Part shown: positions 18,293 to 27,488 of the stretch, piece after piece
How the letters are laid out: each line of letters opens with the position of its first letter
Numbering within the stretch: the first letter of the stretch is position 1
From: DASSUW01 sp963774155
GTDB taxonomy: Bacteria; Actinomycetota; Thermoleophilia; Solirubrobacterales; Solirubrobacteraceae
Length of the DNA: 64,000 bases
Direction: 5' to 3'
Assembly: GCA_963774155.1 (NCBI GenBank)
Contig: CAVZDW010000012.1
Span: 496,001-560,000, forward strand
The notes under the pieces: generated by a model
Database searches by the model: none
What the model was told of the DNA's origin: nothing
What the model saw: the letters and a program-made list of their open reading frames with translations, nothing else
Translations under genes and position numbers: made by a program

Positions 18293-19506
18293 TGCTGATT
18301 GTCGCTGAACACTTCCACGCGTCCGACCTCGGCCGCCAGCGCCAGGGCAACGAGGACAGCTACTTCGTGCGCGCGCCGCTCTTCGTGGTGGCCGACGGCA
18401 TGGGCGGCGCCCAGGCCGGCGAGGTCGCCTCGCAGATGGCCGCGGACGCGTTCGACCAGGGCCTGCCGGACGGCCCGGCGGCCGAGGGGCTCGTCCGGGT
18501 GATCGAGGACGCCAACCGCGAGATCCACGATCGCTCGCGCACGGAGGCCAAGCGCGCGGGCATGGGCACGACCGTCACGGCCGCCTACGTCGGCGAGAAC
18601 GAGGTCACGATCGCCCACGTGGGCGACTCGCGCGCCTACCTGTTCCGCGCCGGCGAGCTGACGCGGCTCACGCGCGACCACTCGCTGGTCGGCGAGCTGG
18701 TGGCGCGCGGGAAGCTGACCGAGGAGCAGGCCGAGACGCATCCGCAGCGGTCGGTGATCACCCGCGCCCTGGGGCCCGAGGCCGAGGTGCAGGTGGACGT
18801 CGACACCTTCCAGGCGCGCGACGGCGACGTCTTCATGGTCTGCTCGGACGGCCTGACGTCGATGATCACCGAGGCCAAGGTGGGGCCGCTCCTCGCCGGC
18901 GCGGACTCGCTCGAGCAGGCCGGGCGCGACCTCATCGCCGCCGCCAACGACGCGGGCGGGCGGGACAACATCACCGTCGTCCTCTTCCGGCTCGAGGACG
19001 TCGACGGCGAGGACGCCGCCGAGGCCGAGCAGCAGACCACCGTGCGATCGGCGGTGGCGAGCGAGGACCACGAGACGGCGGCCCAGGGCACGAACGGGCC
19101 GACGGCGCTGGCCACGCGGGAGCCGCGCGCGCGGCTCGTGGCCGAGCCGCCGCCGCGGACCGCGCCGCCGCCGGCCGCGCGCAAGCGGCGCCGCTTCCGC
19201 TTCCGCATCCCCGGATGGCTGATCGCGGTCGCCGCGGTGCTGCTCATCGTCGGCGGCGCCGGATGGACCGCCTCGCGGGCGGTCTACTTCCTCGGCGTCG
19301 ACGACGCCGGCACCGTGACCATGTACCAGGGCCTGCCGTTCGAGCTCCCGCTCGGCGTCGAGCTCTACCGGCCCTACTACGCGTCGAGCGTCCGCCTCGC
19401 CCAGGTGCCGGACCGGCGTCGCACCACGTTCACCGACCACCAGCTCCGCTCCAAGGACGATGCCGAGAACCTCGTGATCGAGTTGGAGCGGGGCGACATC
19501 GAGTGA
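18292..19506 (+). CDS. pstP: PP2C-type protein phosphatase, membrane-anchored (PstP-like)
   Basis: 404 aa. The PP2C catalytic domain (1-240) has DLGRQRQGNEDSY, VVADGMGGAQAGEVAS, VTIAHVGDSRAYL, VCSDGLTSM and GGRDNITVVLF, which supply the metal-binding aspartates. A Pro/Arg-rich linker follows, then one transmembrane helix (about 308-330) and a short external tail. It dephosphorylates Ser/Thr kinase targets and the kinases themselves in this operon. ATG 18292 is fixed by GGAGG at the end of the RNA-like element. The stop overlaps the rodA GTG. Confidence 0.93.
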   Translation: MLIVAEHFHASDLGRQRQGNEDSYFVRAPLFVVADGMGGAQAGEVASQMAADAFDQGLPDGPAAEGLVRVIEDANREIHDRSRTEAKRAGMGTTVTAAYVGENEVTIAHVGDSRAYLFRAGELTRLTRDHSLVGELVARGKLTEEQAETHPQRSVITRALGPEAEVQVDVDTFQARDGDVFMVCSDGLTSMITEAKVGPLLAGADSLEQAGRDLIAAANDAGGRDNITVVLFRLEDVDGEDAAEAEQQTTVRSAVASEDHETAAQGTNGPTALATREPRARLVAEPPPRTAPPPAARKRRRFRFRIPGWLIAVAAVLLIVGGAGWTASRAVYFLGVDDAGTVTMYQGLPFELPLGVELYRPYYASSVRLAQVPDRRRTTFTDHQLRSKDDAENLVIELERGDIE

Positions 19507-20822
19507 GCGCCCGCAATCGCGAGCTGCTGGCGCTGGTCCCGGCGTCGGCGCTCCTCACGCTCGGCTTCGCCGCGATCTTCATCCAGGAGTCGGATGTCCT
19601 CTCCGACATCTCGCTGACCTACGGCGCGTGGTTCCTGGCGCTGTGCTTCGCGGGCCACCTGTTCCTGCGCTTCACGCTCCCGTACGCCGACCCGTACATG
19701 TTCCCGCTGGTCGCCGTGCTCGCGTGCTTCGGCCTCGTCGTCATCTACCGGATCGACGAGGACCTCGCGCGCCAGCAGGCGACGTGGTTCGTGGCCGGGC
19801 TGCTGCTCTTCGCGCTCACGATCCTGCTCCTGCGCGACCTGCGGATCCTCGAGCGCTACCGGTACACGATCGCCCTGGCCAGCCTGTTCCTGCTCTTCCT
19901 GCCGCGCGTGCCGGGGATCGGCGAGCAGGTCAACGGCGCCTACCTCGGCGTCGGGATCGGGCCGATCTCCTTCCAGCCGGCGGAGTTCGCCAAGATCGGG
20001 ATCATCATCTTCCTCGCGGCGTATCTGCGCGACAACCGGCAGATGCTCGTGCAGGGCGCCACGCGCATCCTCGGCGTGACGATCCCGCCGCTCAAGCACT
20101 TCGGGCCGCTGCTGGTGGTCTGGGGCGCGGCCATGCTCATGCTCGTCTTCATCCGCGACCTCGGCTCGTCGCTCATGTACTTCGGCGGCTTCCTGGCCGT
20201 GCTCTACGTCGCCACCAACCGGCTGTCGTTCGTGACCATCGGGCTCGGGCTGTTCGCGGTCGGGGCGTGGTTCATGGCCTCGACCGTGAGCCACGTGCAG
20301 GACCGCGTGGACGTCTGGCTCGACCCCTTCAATCCGGAGTGGGTCGAGAAGCAGGGCTATCAGATCGCGCAGTCGCTCTTCGCGCAGGCCGACGGCGGGC
20401 TGTTCGGGACCGGGCTCGGCGCCTCGCTGCTGCGCGCCCCCGACGGCGCGCCGCTGATCCCCGCGCCCCACACCGACCTCATCTACGCCGTCATCACGAG
20501 CGAGCTCGGCCTGGTCGGCGCGTGCGGCCTGATCCTCGTCTACATGATGCTGGCCGAGCGCGGCTTCCGCACGGCGACGCTCGCCTCCGACTCGTTCTCG
20601 AAGCTGCTGGCCGCCGGGCTGAGCGCGGTGTTCGCGCTCCAGGTCTTCGTGATCGTCGGCGGCGTCACCCGCGTGATCCCGCTGACGGGCGTGACGCTGC
20701 CGTTCGTCTCCTACGGCGGCTCGTCGATCCTCGCCAACTTCGTGCTGCTGGCGCTGCTCCTGCTGGTCTCGGACCGCGCGCGCCGCCCGGCGGGCGCCAT
20801 GGGCCGGAGGGGGCTGCGGTGA
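19503..20822 (+). CDS. rodA: SEDS-family peptidoglycan glycosyltransferase (RodA/FtsW)
   Basis: 439 aa, polytopic (about 10-12 helices). SEDS motifs are visible: GAYLGVGIGPISFQPAEFAKIGIII, IRDLGSSLMYFGGFLAVLYVATNR, YQIAQSLFAQADGGLFGTGLG, PHTDLIYAVITSELGLVG and PFVSYGGSSILANF. SEDS proteins polymerise glycan strands from lipid II and act with a class B PBP. Here that is the next gene. GTG 19503 overlaps the pstP stop and the gene's own TGA overlaps the pbpA GTG. Confidence 0.93.
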   Translation: MSARNRELLALVPASALLTLGFAAIFIQESDVLSDISLTYGAWFLALCFAGHLFLRFTLPYADPYMFPLVAVLACFGLVVIYRIDEDLARQQATWFVAGLLLFALTILLLRDLRILERYRYTIALASLFLLFLPRVPGIGEQVNGAYLGVGIGPISFQPAEFAKIGIIIFLAAYLRDNRQMLVQGATRILGVTIPPLKHFGPLLVVWGAAMLMLVFIRDLGSSLMYFGGFLAVLYVATNRLSFVTIGLGLFAVGAWFMASTVSHVQDRVDVWLDPFNPEWVEKQGYQIAQSLFAQADGGLFGTGLGASLLRAPDGAPLIPAPHTDLIYAVITSELGLVGACGLILVYMMLAERGFRTATLASDSFSKLLAAGLSAVFALQVFVIVGGVTRVIPLTGVTLPFVSYGGSSILANFVLLALLLLVSDRARRPAGAMGRRGLR

Positions 20823-22204
20823 ACGTCCCGATCACCCGGCTCTTCCTGCTCGTCCTGGTCCTCTTCGGCGTGCTCGTCGCGTTCACGTCGCGGTGGACGG
20901 TCTTCGATGCCGAGGCCCTGCGCGAGAACCCGAACAACCGCCGCGTGCTCTTCGAGGAGGAGCGGATCAAGCGCGGCATCATCCGCGCCGCCGACGGCGA
21001 GATCCTGGCCGCCAACCGCTCGCTGCCCGGCGACCGCTTCGCGCGCCGCTATCCGACCGGGGAGCTGTTCGCGCATCCGGTCGGCTTCACGTCGCTCGAT
21101 CGCGGGCGGACCGGCCTCGAGGACTTCTACAACGACCAGCTCACCGGCCGCCGGACGGACCCGATCGGCGCGCTCGAGCGACTGCTCGGCCCGAGCGACG
21201 TCGGCGACGACCTGCGGACGACCCTGTCGCCCGAGGGCCAGCAGGCGGCGTACGAGGGGCTGGCCGGTCGCCCGGGCGCGGTCGTGGCGCTCGACGTCGA
21301 GTCCGGCGCCGTGCGAGTGCTGGCGGCCACGCCGTCGTTCGATCCGTCGCGGCCCGCGGACGCGGAGACGTTCAACCGCGCCACCCAGGGTCGCTTCCCG
21401 CCCGGCTCGACGTTCAAGACGGTCACCGCCGCGGCCGCGCTCGACTCCGGCCGCTACACGCCGGACTCGCGGGTCAGCGGCGAGAACGGGAAGGTGATCT
21501 CGGGTACGCCGCTGAACAACTTCGGCGACGAGAACTTCGGCGACATCGATCTCACGACCGCGCTCACGAACTCCGTGAACACCGTCTGGGCAGAGGTCGC
21601 CGAGAAGCTCGGCAAGGAGACGATGGCCGAGTACATGACCAAGTTCGGCTTCTTCGAGGACCCGCCGATGGACTACCCCGACGAGCAGATGGTGCCGAGC
21701 GGCGAGTACGGGCCGAACGGCCGGCTGCTCTCGCCGACCTCTCGGTCGATCGACGTCGGGCGCATGGGCATCGGGCAGGACAAGCTGCTCGTCACGCCGC
21801 TGCAGATGGCGACGGTGGCCCAGGCGATCGGCAACGGCGGCATGCGCATGGAGCCGCGGCTGGTGCAGAAGGTCGTCGACCCCGACGGCCGCACGATCGA
21901 CGAGCCGCTCCCCGAGGAGGCCGAGCGCGTGATGTCGGAGGAGAGTGCGGCCCAGCTCACCGAGATGATGCGCAACGTGGTCCGTGAGGGCACCGGCACG
22001 GCGGCCGCGCTCGAGGGCGTCGAGGTGGCCGGCAAGACCGGTACCGCGGAGATCGACATCGACGCCGGCATCAACACGCTGTGGTTCATCGGGTTCACCG
22101 ACAAGGTCGCGGTGGCCGCCGTCGTCGAGCGCCAGCAGGGCGGCTTCGGCGGCACGGTGGCGGCGCCGATCGCCAAGCAGGTCCTCGAGGCACTGGGGGA
22201 GTGA
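20819..22204 (+). CDS. pbpA: Class B penicillin-binding protein (PbpA-like transpeptidase)
   Basis: 461 aa. One N-terminal membrane anchor (about 6-25), a dimerisation region, then a transpeptidase domain with the active-site triad: S197-T-F-K200, S252-V-N254 and K406-T-G. It cross-links stem peptides for the RodA partner encoded just upstream. GTG 20819 is chosen from the 4-nt overlap with rodA. It is a standard member of the RodA-PbpA-PknB cluster. Confidence 0.94.
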   Translation: MNVPITRLFLLVLVLFGVLVAFTSRWTVFDAEALRENPNNRRVLFEEERIKRGIIRAADGEILAANRSLPGDRFARRYPTGELFAHPVGFTSLDRGRTGLEDFYNDQLTGRRTDPIGALERLLGPSDVGDDLRTTLSPEGQQAAYEGLAGRPGAVVALDVESGAVRVLAATPSFDPSRPADAETFNRATQGRFPPGSTFKTVTAAAALDSGRYTPDSRVSGENGKVISGTPLNNFGDENFGDIDLTTALTNSVNTVWAEVAEKLGKETMAEYMTKFGFFEDPPMDYPDEQMVPSGEYGPNGRLLSPTSRSIDVGRMGIGQDKLLVTPLQMATVAQAIGNGGMRMEPRLVQKVVDPDGRTIDEPLPEEAERVMSEESAAQLTEMMRNVVREGTGTAAALEGVEVAGKTGTAEIDIDAGINTLWFIGFTDKVAVAAVVERQQGGFGGTVAAPIAKQVLEALGE

Positions 22205-24018
22205 TGCAGCGCCTCGAACGCGACACCGTGGTCGACAACCGCTACCGGATCCTCAACCGGCTGGGGTCGGGCGGGATGGCCGACGTCTACTGCGCCGAGG
22301 ATCAGCAGCTCGGCCGCCGCGTCGCGCTGAAGATCCTGCACCGGAGGTTCGCGGAGGACGAGCAGTTCGTCGAGCGCTTCCGCCGCGAGGCGTCGAGCGC
22401 GGCCAGCCTCTCGCACCCGAACATCGTCGGCATCTTCGACCGCGGCGAGTGGGACGGCACCTACTACATCGCGATGGAGTTCGTCGACGGGCGGACGCTG
22501 AAGGAGATCATCCGCGAGAAGGGGCCCGCGCCCGCCGAGGCGGCCGCCGACGTGACGCTCCAGATCCTGCGCGCGGCCCGCTACGCGCACAAGCACGGCG
22601 TCGTGCACCGCGACATCAAGCCGCAGAACGTCCTCATCGACCAGGACGGGCGCGTGCGCGTCACCGACTTCGGCATCGCCCGCGCCGGCGCGTCGGACAT
22701 GACGGAGACGGGCTCGATCATGGGCACGGCCCAGTACCTCTCGCCCGAGCAGGCCCAGGGCCGGCCGGTCGACGCCCGCGCGGACCTCTACGCGATCGGC
22801 ATCGTGCTCTACGAGCTGCTCACGGGCCGCGTGCCGTTCGACGCCGACTCGCCGGTCACCGTGGCGCTCAAGCAGGTCAACGAGACCCCGATCCCGCCGA
22901 GCGAGCTCGTCCCGGCCATCCCGCCCGCGATCGAGGCCGTCGTCCTGAAGGCGATGGAGAAGGCGCCCGAGAACCGCTTCCAGAGCGCGGACGAGTTCAT
23001 CCTCGCGCTCGAGAGCGCGCGGGCGGCGCCCGACGTGATCCCGCCGCCGCCGGTGGTTGTCGAGGATGTGTATGAGGAGGACGAGGAGCCCGGCCGCCGC
23101 TGGTGGCTGTGGCTGCTGATCCTGCTCGCGGTGGCCGCGATCATCGTCGGGGCCTACCTCGTGCTGCGGCCCGAGCAGCTGACCGTCCCCGACGTGATCG
23201 GGCGCGAGCAGGACACCGCCTCGCAGATCATCCAGAACCGCGGGTTCGAGGTCGACATCGTGCCCGTCGTGACCGCGGACGTCGAGCGCGGACTCGTGGC
23301 GGCGCAGGACCCGCGCCCGAACACCACCGCGCCCGAGGGGTCGACCGTGACCATCCGCGTCTCCAGCGGGCCCGGCGAGGTCGCCGTGCCCGCGCTCGCG
23401 GGAAGCACGACGGAGGAGGCGGAGGCGGCGTTGAAGGACGCCGGACTCCAGTCGCGCGTCGAGCGCGTGTTCTCCGACGAGGTGGAGCGCGGGACGGTCA
23501 TCGAGAGCTCGCCGGCCGAGGGCACCACGATCGAGCGCGGCAGCACGGTGACCCTGCGCGTCTCGCGCGGGCCCGAGCAGGTCGAGGTGCCCGACCTCGT
23601 GGGCCAGACCGAGGAGAACGCGCGCAGCGCGCTCGAGGCCGCCGGCCTGCGGGTGGGCAAGATCACGGGCGAGGAGTCCGCCGAGGACCCGAACACGGTG
23701 CTCGACCAGGACCCGGCGGCCGGCCAGCAGGTGGACACGGACACGGCCGTCGACCTCACGGTGGCGCGTCCGACGCCGGTGCCCGACGTGGTCGACCTCA
23801 CCGAGGAGGAGGCCGTGGCCGAGCTCGAGGACGCGGGGTTCGAGGTGCGCGTCGAGGACCGGGAGACCACCGTGCCCGACGAGGACGGGATCGTGCTCGA
23901 GCAGAACCCGATCGACGGCACCGAGCGCCGCCAGGGCAGCCGGGTCACCATCGTCGTCGGGCGCGTGTCCGCCGACCCGACCCCGACGCCCACGCCGACC
24001 GAGACGCCCGTCCCGTGA
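22204..24018 (+). CDS. pknB: PASTA-domain Ser/Thr kinase (PknB-like)
   Basis: 604 aa. The kinase domain (about 14-280) has GSGGMADVY, VALKIL, the catalytic Asp137 in HRDIKPQNVL, DFGIARA and SPEQ. An acidic juxtamembrane part and a transmembrane helix (about 299-320) lead to four extracellular PASTA repeats (roughly 327-392, 395-459, 461-523 and 525-592). PASTA repeats sense muropeptides or lipid II. A Pro/Thr tail ends the protein. The ATG overlaps the pbpA stop by one base. Confidence 0.95.
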   Translation: MQRLERDTVVDNRYRILNRLGSGGMADVYCAEDQQLGRRVALKILHRRFAEDEQFVERFRREASSAASLSHPNIVGIFDRGEWDGTYYIAMEFVDGRTLKEIIREKGPAPAEAAADVTLQILRAARYAHKHGVVHRDIKPQNVLIDQDGRVRVTDFGIARAGASDMTETGSIMGTAQYLSPEQAQGRPVDARADLYAIGIVLYELLTGRVPFDADSPVTVALKQVNETPIPPSELVPAIPPAIEAVVLKAMEKAPENRFQSADEFILALESARAAPDVIPPPPVVVEDVYEEDEEPGRRWWLWLLILLAVAAIIVGAYLVLRPEQLTVPDVIGREQDTASQIIQNRGFEVDIVPVVTADVERGLVAAQDPRPNTTAPEGSTVTIRVSSGPGEVAVPALAGSTTEEAEAALKDAGLQSRVERVFSDEVERGTVIESSPAEGTTIERGSTVTLRVSRGPEQVEVPDLVGQTEENARSALEAAGLRVGKITGEESAEDPNTVLDQDPAAGQQVDTDTAVDLTVARPTPVPDVVDLTEEEAVAELEDAGFEVRVEDRETTVPDEDGIVLEQNPIDGTERRQGSRVTIVVGRVSADPTPTPTPTETPVP

Positions 24019-25004
24019 GGATCGCCGTCCTCCAGGGGGGCCGCTCGTCCGAGCACGAGGTCTCGCTCAACTCCGCCGCGTTCGTCCGCTCGGCGGTCGC
24101 CGAGGCGGGGCACGAGGTGGTGCCGGTGACGATCGAGCGCTCCGGGGCGTGGCGGCACGAGGGCGACGAGCTCGCCCTCACGCCGGGCGGCGGGCTCCTG
24201 GACGCCGACGCGGTCTTCCCGGTGCTGCACGGGCCGTTCGGCGAGGACGGCACCGTCCAGGGCCTGCTCGAGCTGCTCGACGTCCCCTACGTCGGCGCCG
24301 GGGTGCTCGCCTCGGCGCTCTGCATGGACAAGATCGTCTTCAAGGAGGTGCTGGCGGCGGCCGGCGTGCCGCAGGTGGCCTACGCCGCCGTGCGCGAGCA
24401 CCGCTGGCGCAGCGAGCCGGACGTCGTCCGCAACGAGCTCTCGGTCCTCGGCACGCCGATCTTCGTCAAGCCGGCGCGGCTCGGGTCGTCGGTCGGGATC
24501 CACAAGGTGTGGTCGGAGGCCGAGCTGGGCACGGCGCTCGACGACGCCTTCTCCCACGACGCCCTGGTCATCGTCGAGGCGTTCTGCGGAGGCATGGAGG
24601 TCGAGTGCTCGGTCATGGGCCTCGACGAGCCCGAGGTCTCCCAGCCCGGCGAGATCGTGATCCTCAAGGGCGACTGGTACGACTACGAGGCCAAGTACAG
24701 CGACGACGGGATGGAGCTCGTCGTGCCCGCCCGCATCCCGGACGCGGTGCGCGAGGAGGTCCGCCGGCTGGCCGCCGACACGTTCACGCGGGTCGGCTGC
24801 GAGGGCCTGGCCCGGGTCGACTTCTTCGTCGACGGCGATCAGGTGCTGGTGAACGAGCTCAACACGCTGCCCGGCTTCACGCAGACCAGCGTCTTCCCCA
24901 AGCTGTGGGAGACCGGCGGGCTCTCAGGCCCGGAGCTCGTCGGCAAGCTGATCGGCTTCGGGCTCGAGCGCTACGAGCGCGCCCGCTCGGGCCATGCGTT
25001 CTAA
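24015..25004 (+). CDS. ddl: D-alanine-D-alanine ligase
   Basis: 329 aa from GTG 24015. It joins two D-Ala for the peptidoglycan stem. ATP-grasp hallmarks are present: LQGGRSSEHEVSLNSA, FPVLHGPFGEDGTVQGLLELLDVPYVG, CMDKIVFKEVL, FVKPARLGSSVGIHKV and ARVDFFVDG with NELNTLPGFT. Having ddl as the last gene of the RodA-PBP-PASTA kinase operon (4-nt overlap with the kinase) couples precursor supply with cell-wall signalling. Its stop overlaps the convergent kinase's stop. Confidence 0.95.
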   Translation: MRIAVLQGGRSSEHEVSLNSAAFVRSAVAEAGHEVVPVTIERSGAWRHEGDELALTPGGGLLDADAVFPVLHGPFGEDGTVQGLLELLDVPYVGAGVLASALCMDKIVFKEVLAAAGVPQVAYAAVREHRWRSEPDVVRNELSVLGTPIFVKPARLGSSVGIHKVWSEAELGTALDDAFSHDALVIVEAFCGGMEVECSVMGLDEPEVSQPGEIVILKGDWYDYEAKYSDDGMELVVPARIPDAVREEVRRLAADTFTRVGCEGLARVDFFVDGDQVLVNELNTLPGFTQTSVFPKLWETGGLSGPELVGKLIGFGLERYERARSGHAF

Positions 25005-26512
25005 CGGCGCTCGAAGAGCGCGATCTCGCTGATCTCGACGCGCTGCGCTTCCGGCGGGAGCGCGGTGATCCACACGAGGTAGTAGCGGTAGCGCTCCCCC
25101 GGGGTGGCGAGCCGGAAGCGCTGGTGGTCGCTGTCCACGACGCCTCCGCCGAGGCGGTCCCAGCCGCTCTCGATGCTCTCCGGCACGCGGTTGCCGGTGG
25201 CGCCGAGGATCTCGGCGCGCCAGCCCGTCTCGCTGCTCTGGATCTCCATCCGCACGGCCTCGACGCCCGGCTTGGCGTCGACGTAGATGCCCACGCCGGC
25301 CTTGTTGGCGCCCTCGAGCCCGTTGCGGTAGCTCTCGGTGATCCAGGTCGTGCTGGGCTCGCGGTCGACCGCTCGGCTGGCGGCCTCGGGGTGCTCCTCG
25401 TCGTCGCCGAGCGGGTCGTAGTCGCCCGCCGAGGTGCTGGCGACGGACACGACGCGCTCTCCCGCGGGCGCCTCGATGGTCCCCGCGCCGGTGCCGCGCT
25501 GCGTGCGGTCGACGCCCTCCTTGAGCAGGAAGACGATGGCCACGACGGCGACGGCGAGCAGCACGACGGTCCCGAGGACGGGCAGCGGGTGGCGCATGCG
25601 GAACGGCAGCCGCCGGCGGGTCGACTCCGGCAGCGTGCGCAGCACGGCGGTTGCCTCGCCGGTCGACTTGCCCGACCGCGCGGCCTCGATGGCCAGCGCC
25701 TCCTCGAGGTCCGCGACCAGCGACGTGATGTCGGGGTAGCGGCGCTTGAGGTCCTTGTCCGTCATCCGGTCGAGGACCGAGGCGACGGTGGCCGAGGCCT
25801 CGGGCCGGCGCGACTGGAGGTCCGGCAGGTCCTCGCGGACGTGCTTCATCGCCACCGAGACCTGCGTCTCGCCGTGGAACGGGACGTCGCCGGTGAGCAT
25901 CTCGTAGAGCACGATGCCGAGCGAGTAGATGTCCGACTGGCCGTTGACCGCGTGGCCGAGCGCCTGCTCGGGCGAGACGTAGTCCGTGGTGCCGAGCACG
26001 CGCCCGTCGGCGGTGAGGCCGTCCTGGTCGAGCGTCCGGGCGATGCCGAAGTCGGTGACCTTGGCCGAGCCCTCGGCGTCGATCAGCACGTTCTGGGGCT
26101 TGACGTCGCGGTGGACGATCGAGCGTCCGTGGGCGCACCCGAGCGCCCGGGCGATCTCGATCGCGTAGGCGAGCGCCTCGTCCATGGGCAGCCGGCCCAT
26201 GCGCCGGATCCGCTCCTTGAGCGTCTCGCCCTCGACGTACTCGAAGACGATGTACGGGCGGCTCTCGTCCTCGCCGGCGTCGATCACGCCGACGATGTGC
26301 GGGTGGCTGAGCTGGGCCACGGCGCGCGCCTCGCGGCGGAAGCGCTCGAGCTGGTCGGAGTCCGACGCGATCTCGCGGTGCATGAGCTTGATCGCGACCT
26401 GACGCTCGAGCGTCTGGTCGAAGGCGCGATAGACCGTCGACATCCCGCCGGCGCCGATCTGGGCGTCCAGCCGGTACCGGCCACTGAGCTGCATCCCGAC
26501 GAGCGTGCTCAT
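25001..26512 (-). CDS. Ser/Thr protein kinase with extracellular discoidin-like domain
   Basis: 503 aa. The kinase domain (about 12-275) has GAGGMSTVYRAFD, VAIKLM, HRDVKPQNVLID, DFGIARTL and SPEQ. A transmembrane helix lies at about 311-332. The external part (about 375-500) contains ASRAVDREPSTTWITESYRN and VDAKPGVEAVRMEIQSSETGW, resembling F5/8-type (discoidin-like) carbohydrate-binding folds rather than PASTA repeats. It probably senses an extracellular ligand. It is transcribed towards ddl, and the two stop codons overlap by 4 nt. Confidence 0.88.
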   Translation of the reverse strand: MSTLVGMQLSGRYRLDAQIGAGGMSTVYRAFDQTLERQVAIKLMHREIASDSDQLERFRREARAVAQLSHPHIVGVIDAGEDESRPYIVFEYVEGETLKERIRRMGRLPMDEALAYAIEIARALGCAHGRSIVHRDVKPQNVLIDAEGSAKVTDFGIARTLDQDGLTADGRVLGTTDYVSPEQALGHAVNGQSDIYSLGIVLYEMLTGDVPFHGETQVSVAMKHVREDLPDLQSRRPEASATVASVLDRMTDKDLKRRYPDITSLVADLEEALAIEAARSGKSTGEATAVLRTLPESTRRRLPFRMRHPLPVLGTVVLLAVAVVAIVFLLKEGVDRTQRGTGAGTIEAPAGERVVSVASTSAGDYDPLGDDEEHPEAASRAVDREPSTTWITESYRNGLEGANKAGVGIYVDAKPGVEAVRMEIQSSETGWRAEILGATGNRVPESIESGWDRLGGGVVDSDHQRFRLATPGERYRYYLVWITALPPEAQRVEISEIALFERR

Positions 26513-26536
26513 CTGCTCGGTCCTATTGTGGCCGAT

Positions 26537-27304
26537 ATGGCCGAAGTCTCGGTGACGGTCTTAACGGATCCCTATTGCCCATGGTCGTGGGCGGCCGAGC
26601 CGCAGCTCAGGCGCCTTCAGGTCGAGTTCGGCGCCGCCCTGCGGTTCACCTTCGTCATCGTGGGCCTGAGACGGCAGATCTCGGCGCCGGACGCGGCCGC
26701 GCTGGCGTACGACACGGTCGAGGCGGCGGCCGCCTCCGGGATGCCCGCCGACCCCCGCGTCTTCCTCCGCGACCCGCCGTCCTCGACCCACCCGGCGGGG
26801 CTGGCCGTCGCGGCCGTCTCCGAGCAGGGCGACCCGGGCCCGTTCATCCGGCGGCTGCGCGAGGCGATCTTCCTCGAGCGGCGGCGCATGGACACGGCGC
26901 CGGCGCTGCTCGACGCCGCGCGCGAGACGGGCGGCCTGGACGTGGACCGGCTGCGGATCGACTTCGGCTCCAACGCGATCGTCGAGCGCTTCGGGGCCGA
27001 CCTGGAGGCCGGGCGCGGGGTCACCACGCCGGCGTTCCGGTTCGGGTCGGTGCTCGTGGAGGGCTACGGGCCGTACGAGCGGCTCCGCGAGGCCGCGGTC
27101 GCCGCGGGCGCGGCGGTCAACGGCACGGCGCCGCCGGGTGTTCTCGACGCGCTGCAGCGGTTCGGGCGGCTGGCCACCGCCGAGGTGGCCGCGGTCTGCG
27201 ACCTGCCCGGTCCTCGCGGCCCGGCCGAGCTCTGGCGGCTCGCTCTGGAGTGGCGGGTCCGGCCGGTGGCGGCGTTCGGTGGCGAGCTCTGGGCTCCGGC
27301 CTGA
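26537..27304 (+). CDS. DsbA-family thioredoxin-fold oxidoreductase (FrnE-like)
   Basis: 255 aa. It starts MAEVSVTVLTDPYCPWSW with active site C14-P-W-S17: a single-cysteine CxxS variant seen in FrnE-like and DsbA-like cytoplasmic proteins. The C-terminal cis-Pro region is visible in RGVTTPAFRFGSVLVEGYGPYERL. There is no signal peptide, so it is probably cytoplasmic and may act as a reductase or isomerase. ATG 26537 begins 24 bp upstream-divergent from the kinase gene start. It ends next to the palindromic repeat at 27318. Confidence 0.83.
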   Translation: MAEVSVTVLTDPYCPWSWAAEPQLRRLQVEFGAALRFTFVIVGLRRQISAPDAAALAYDTVEAAAASGMPADPRVFLRDPPSSTHPAGLAVAAVSEQGDPGPFIRRLREAIFLERRRMDTAPALLDAARETGGLDVDRLRIDFGSNAIVERFGADLEAGRGVTTPAFRFGSVLVEGYGPYERLREAAVAAGAAVNGTAPPGVLDALQRFGRLATAEVAAVCDLPGPRGPAELWRLALEWRVRPVAAFGGELWAPA

Positions 27305-27317
27305 CGGCAACTGGGAC

Positions 27318-27481
27318 AACGTCAACTGCGGCATTAAGGGAGCGGGTTCGGCCGGGATGGCCACTCCGGAATCCGGCGTGCTGACTAAGACTCGTATAGC
27401 GAGCATTCGTCAGCACGCCACTTTCCGGAGTGGCCACAGAGGCCGATCCTCCAGCTTCCCTACCCAGCCGCAGTTGACGTT
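27318..27481. repeat. Palindromic repeat element, copy 1, at a convergent junction
   Basis: A 164-bp near-palindrome. The outer arms are AACGTCAACTGCGGC (27318-27332) and GCCGCAGTTGACGTT (27467-27481). Inner arms pair TGGCCACTCCGGAA (27358-27371) with TTCCGGAGTGGCCA (27423-27436), and GGCGTGCTGAC (27375-27385) with GTCAGCACGCC (27409-27419), around a CTCG/CGAG hairpin. The right end TCCCTACCCAGCC...GTTGACGTTCG recurs at 44313-44340. It lies 13 bp from one stop codon and 7 bp from the facing one. Confidence 0.85.
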
Positions 27482-27488
27482 CGAACCG

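Noticed and set aside
27410..27488. C-terminal extension of the acidic protein through the palindrome (reading NVNCGWVGKLEDRPLWPLRKVAC)
   Set aside because: This tail is the palindrome's own sequence read in a shifted frame. The alternative frame ends naturally just outside the palindrome with a protein-like SDWRTWSGRSVNP end.
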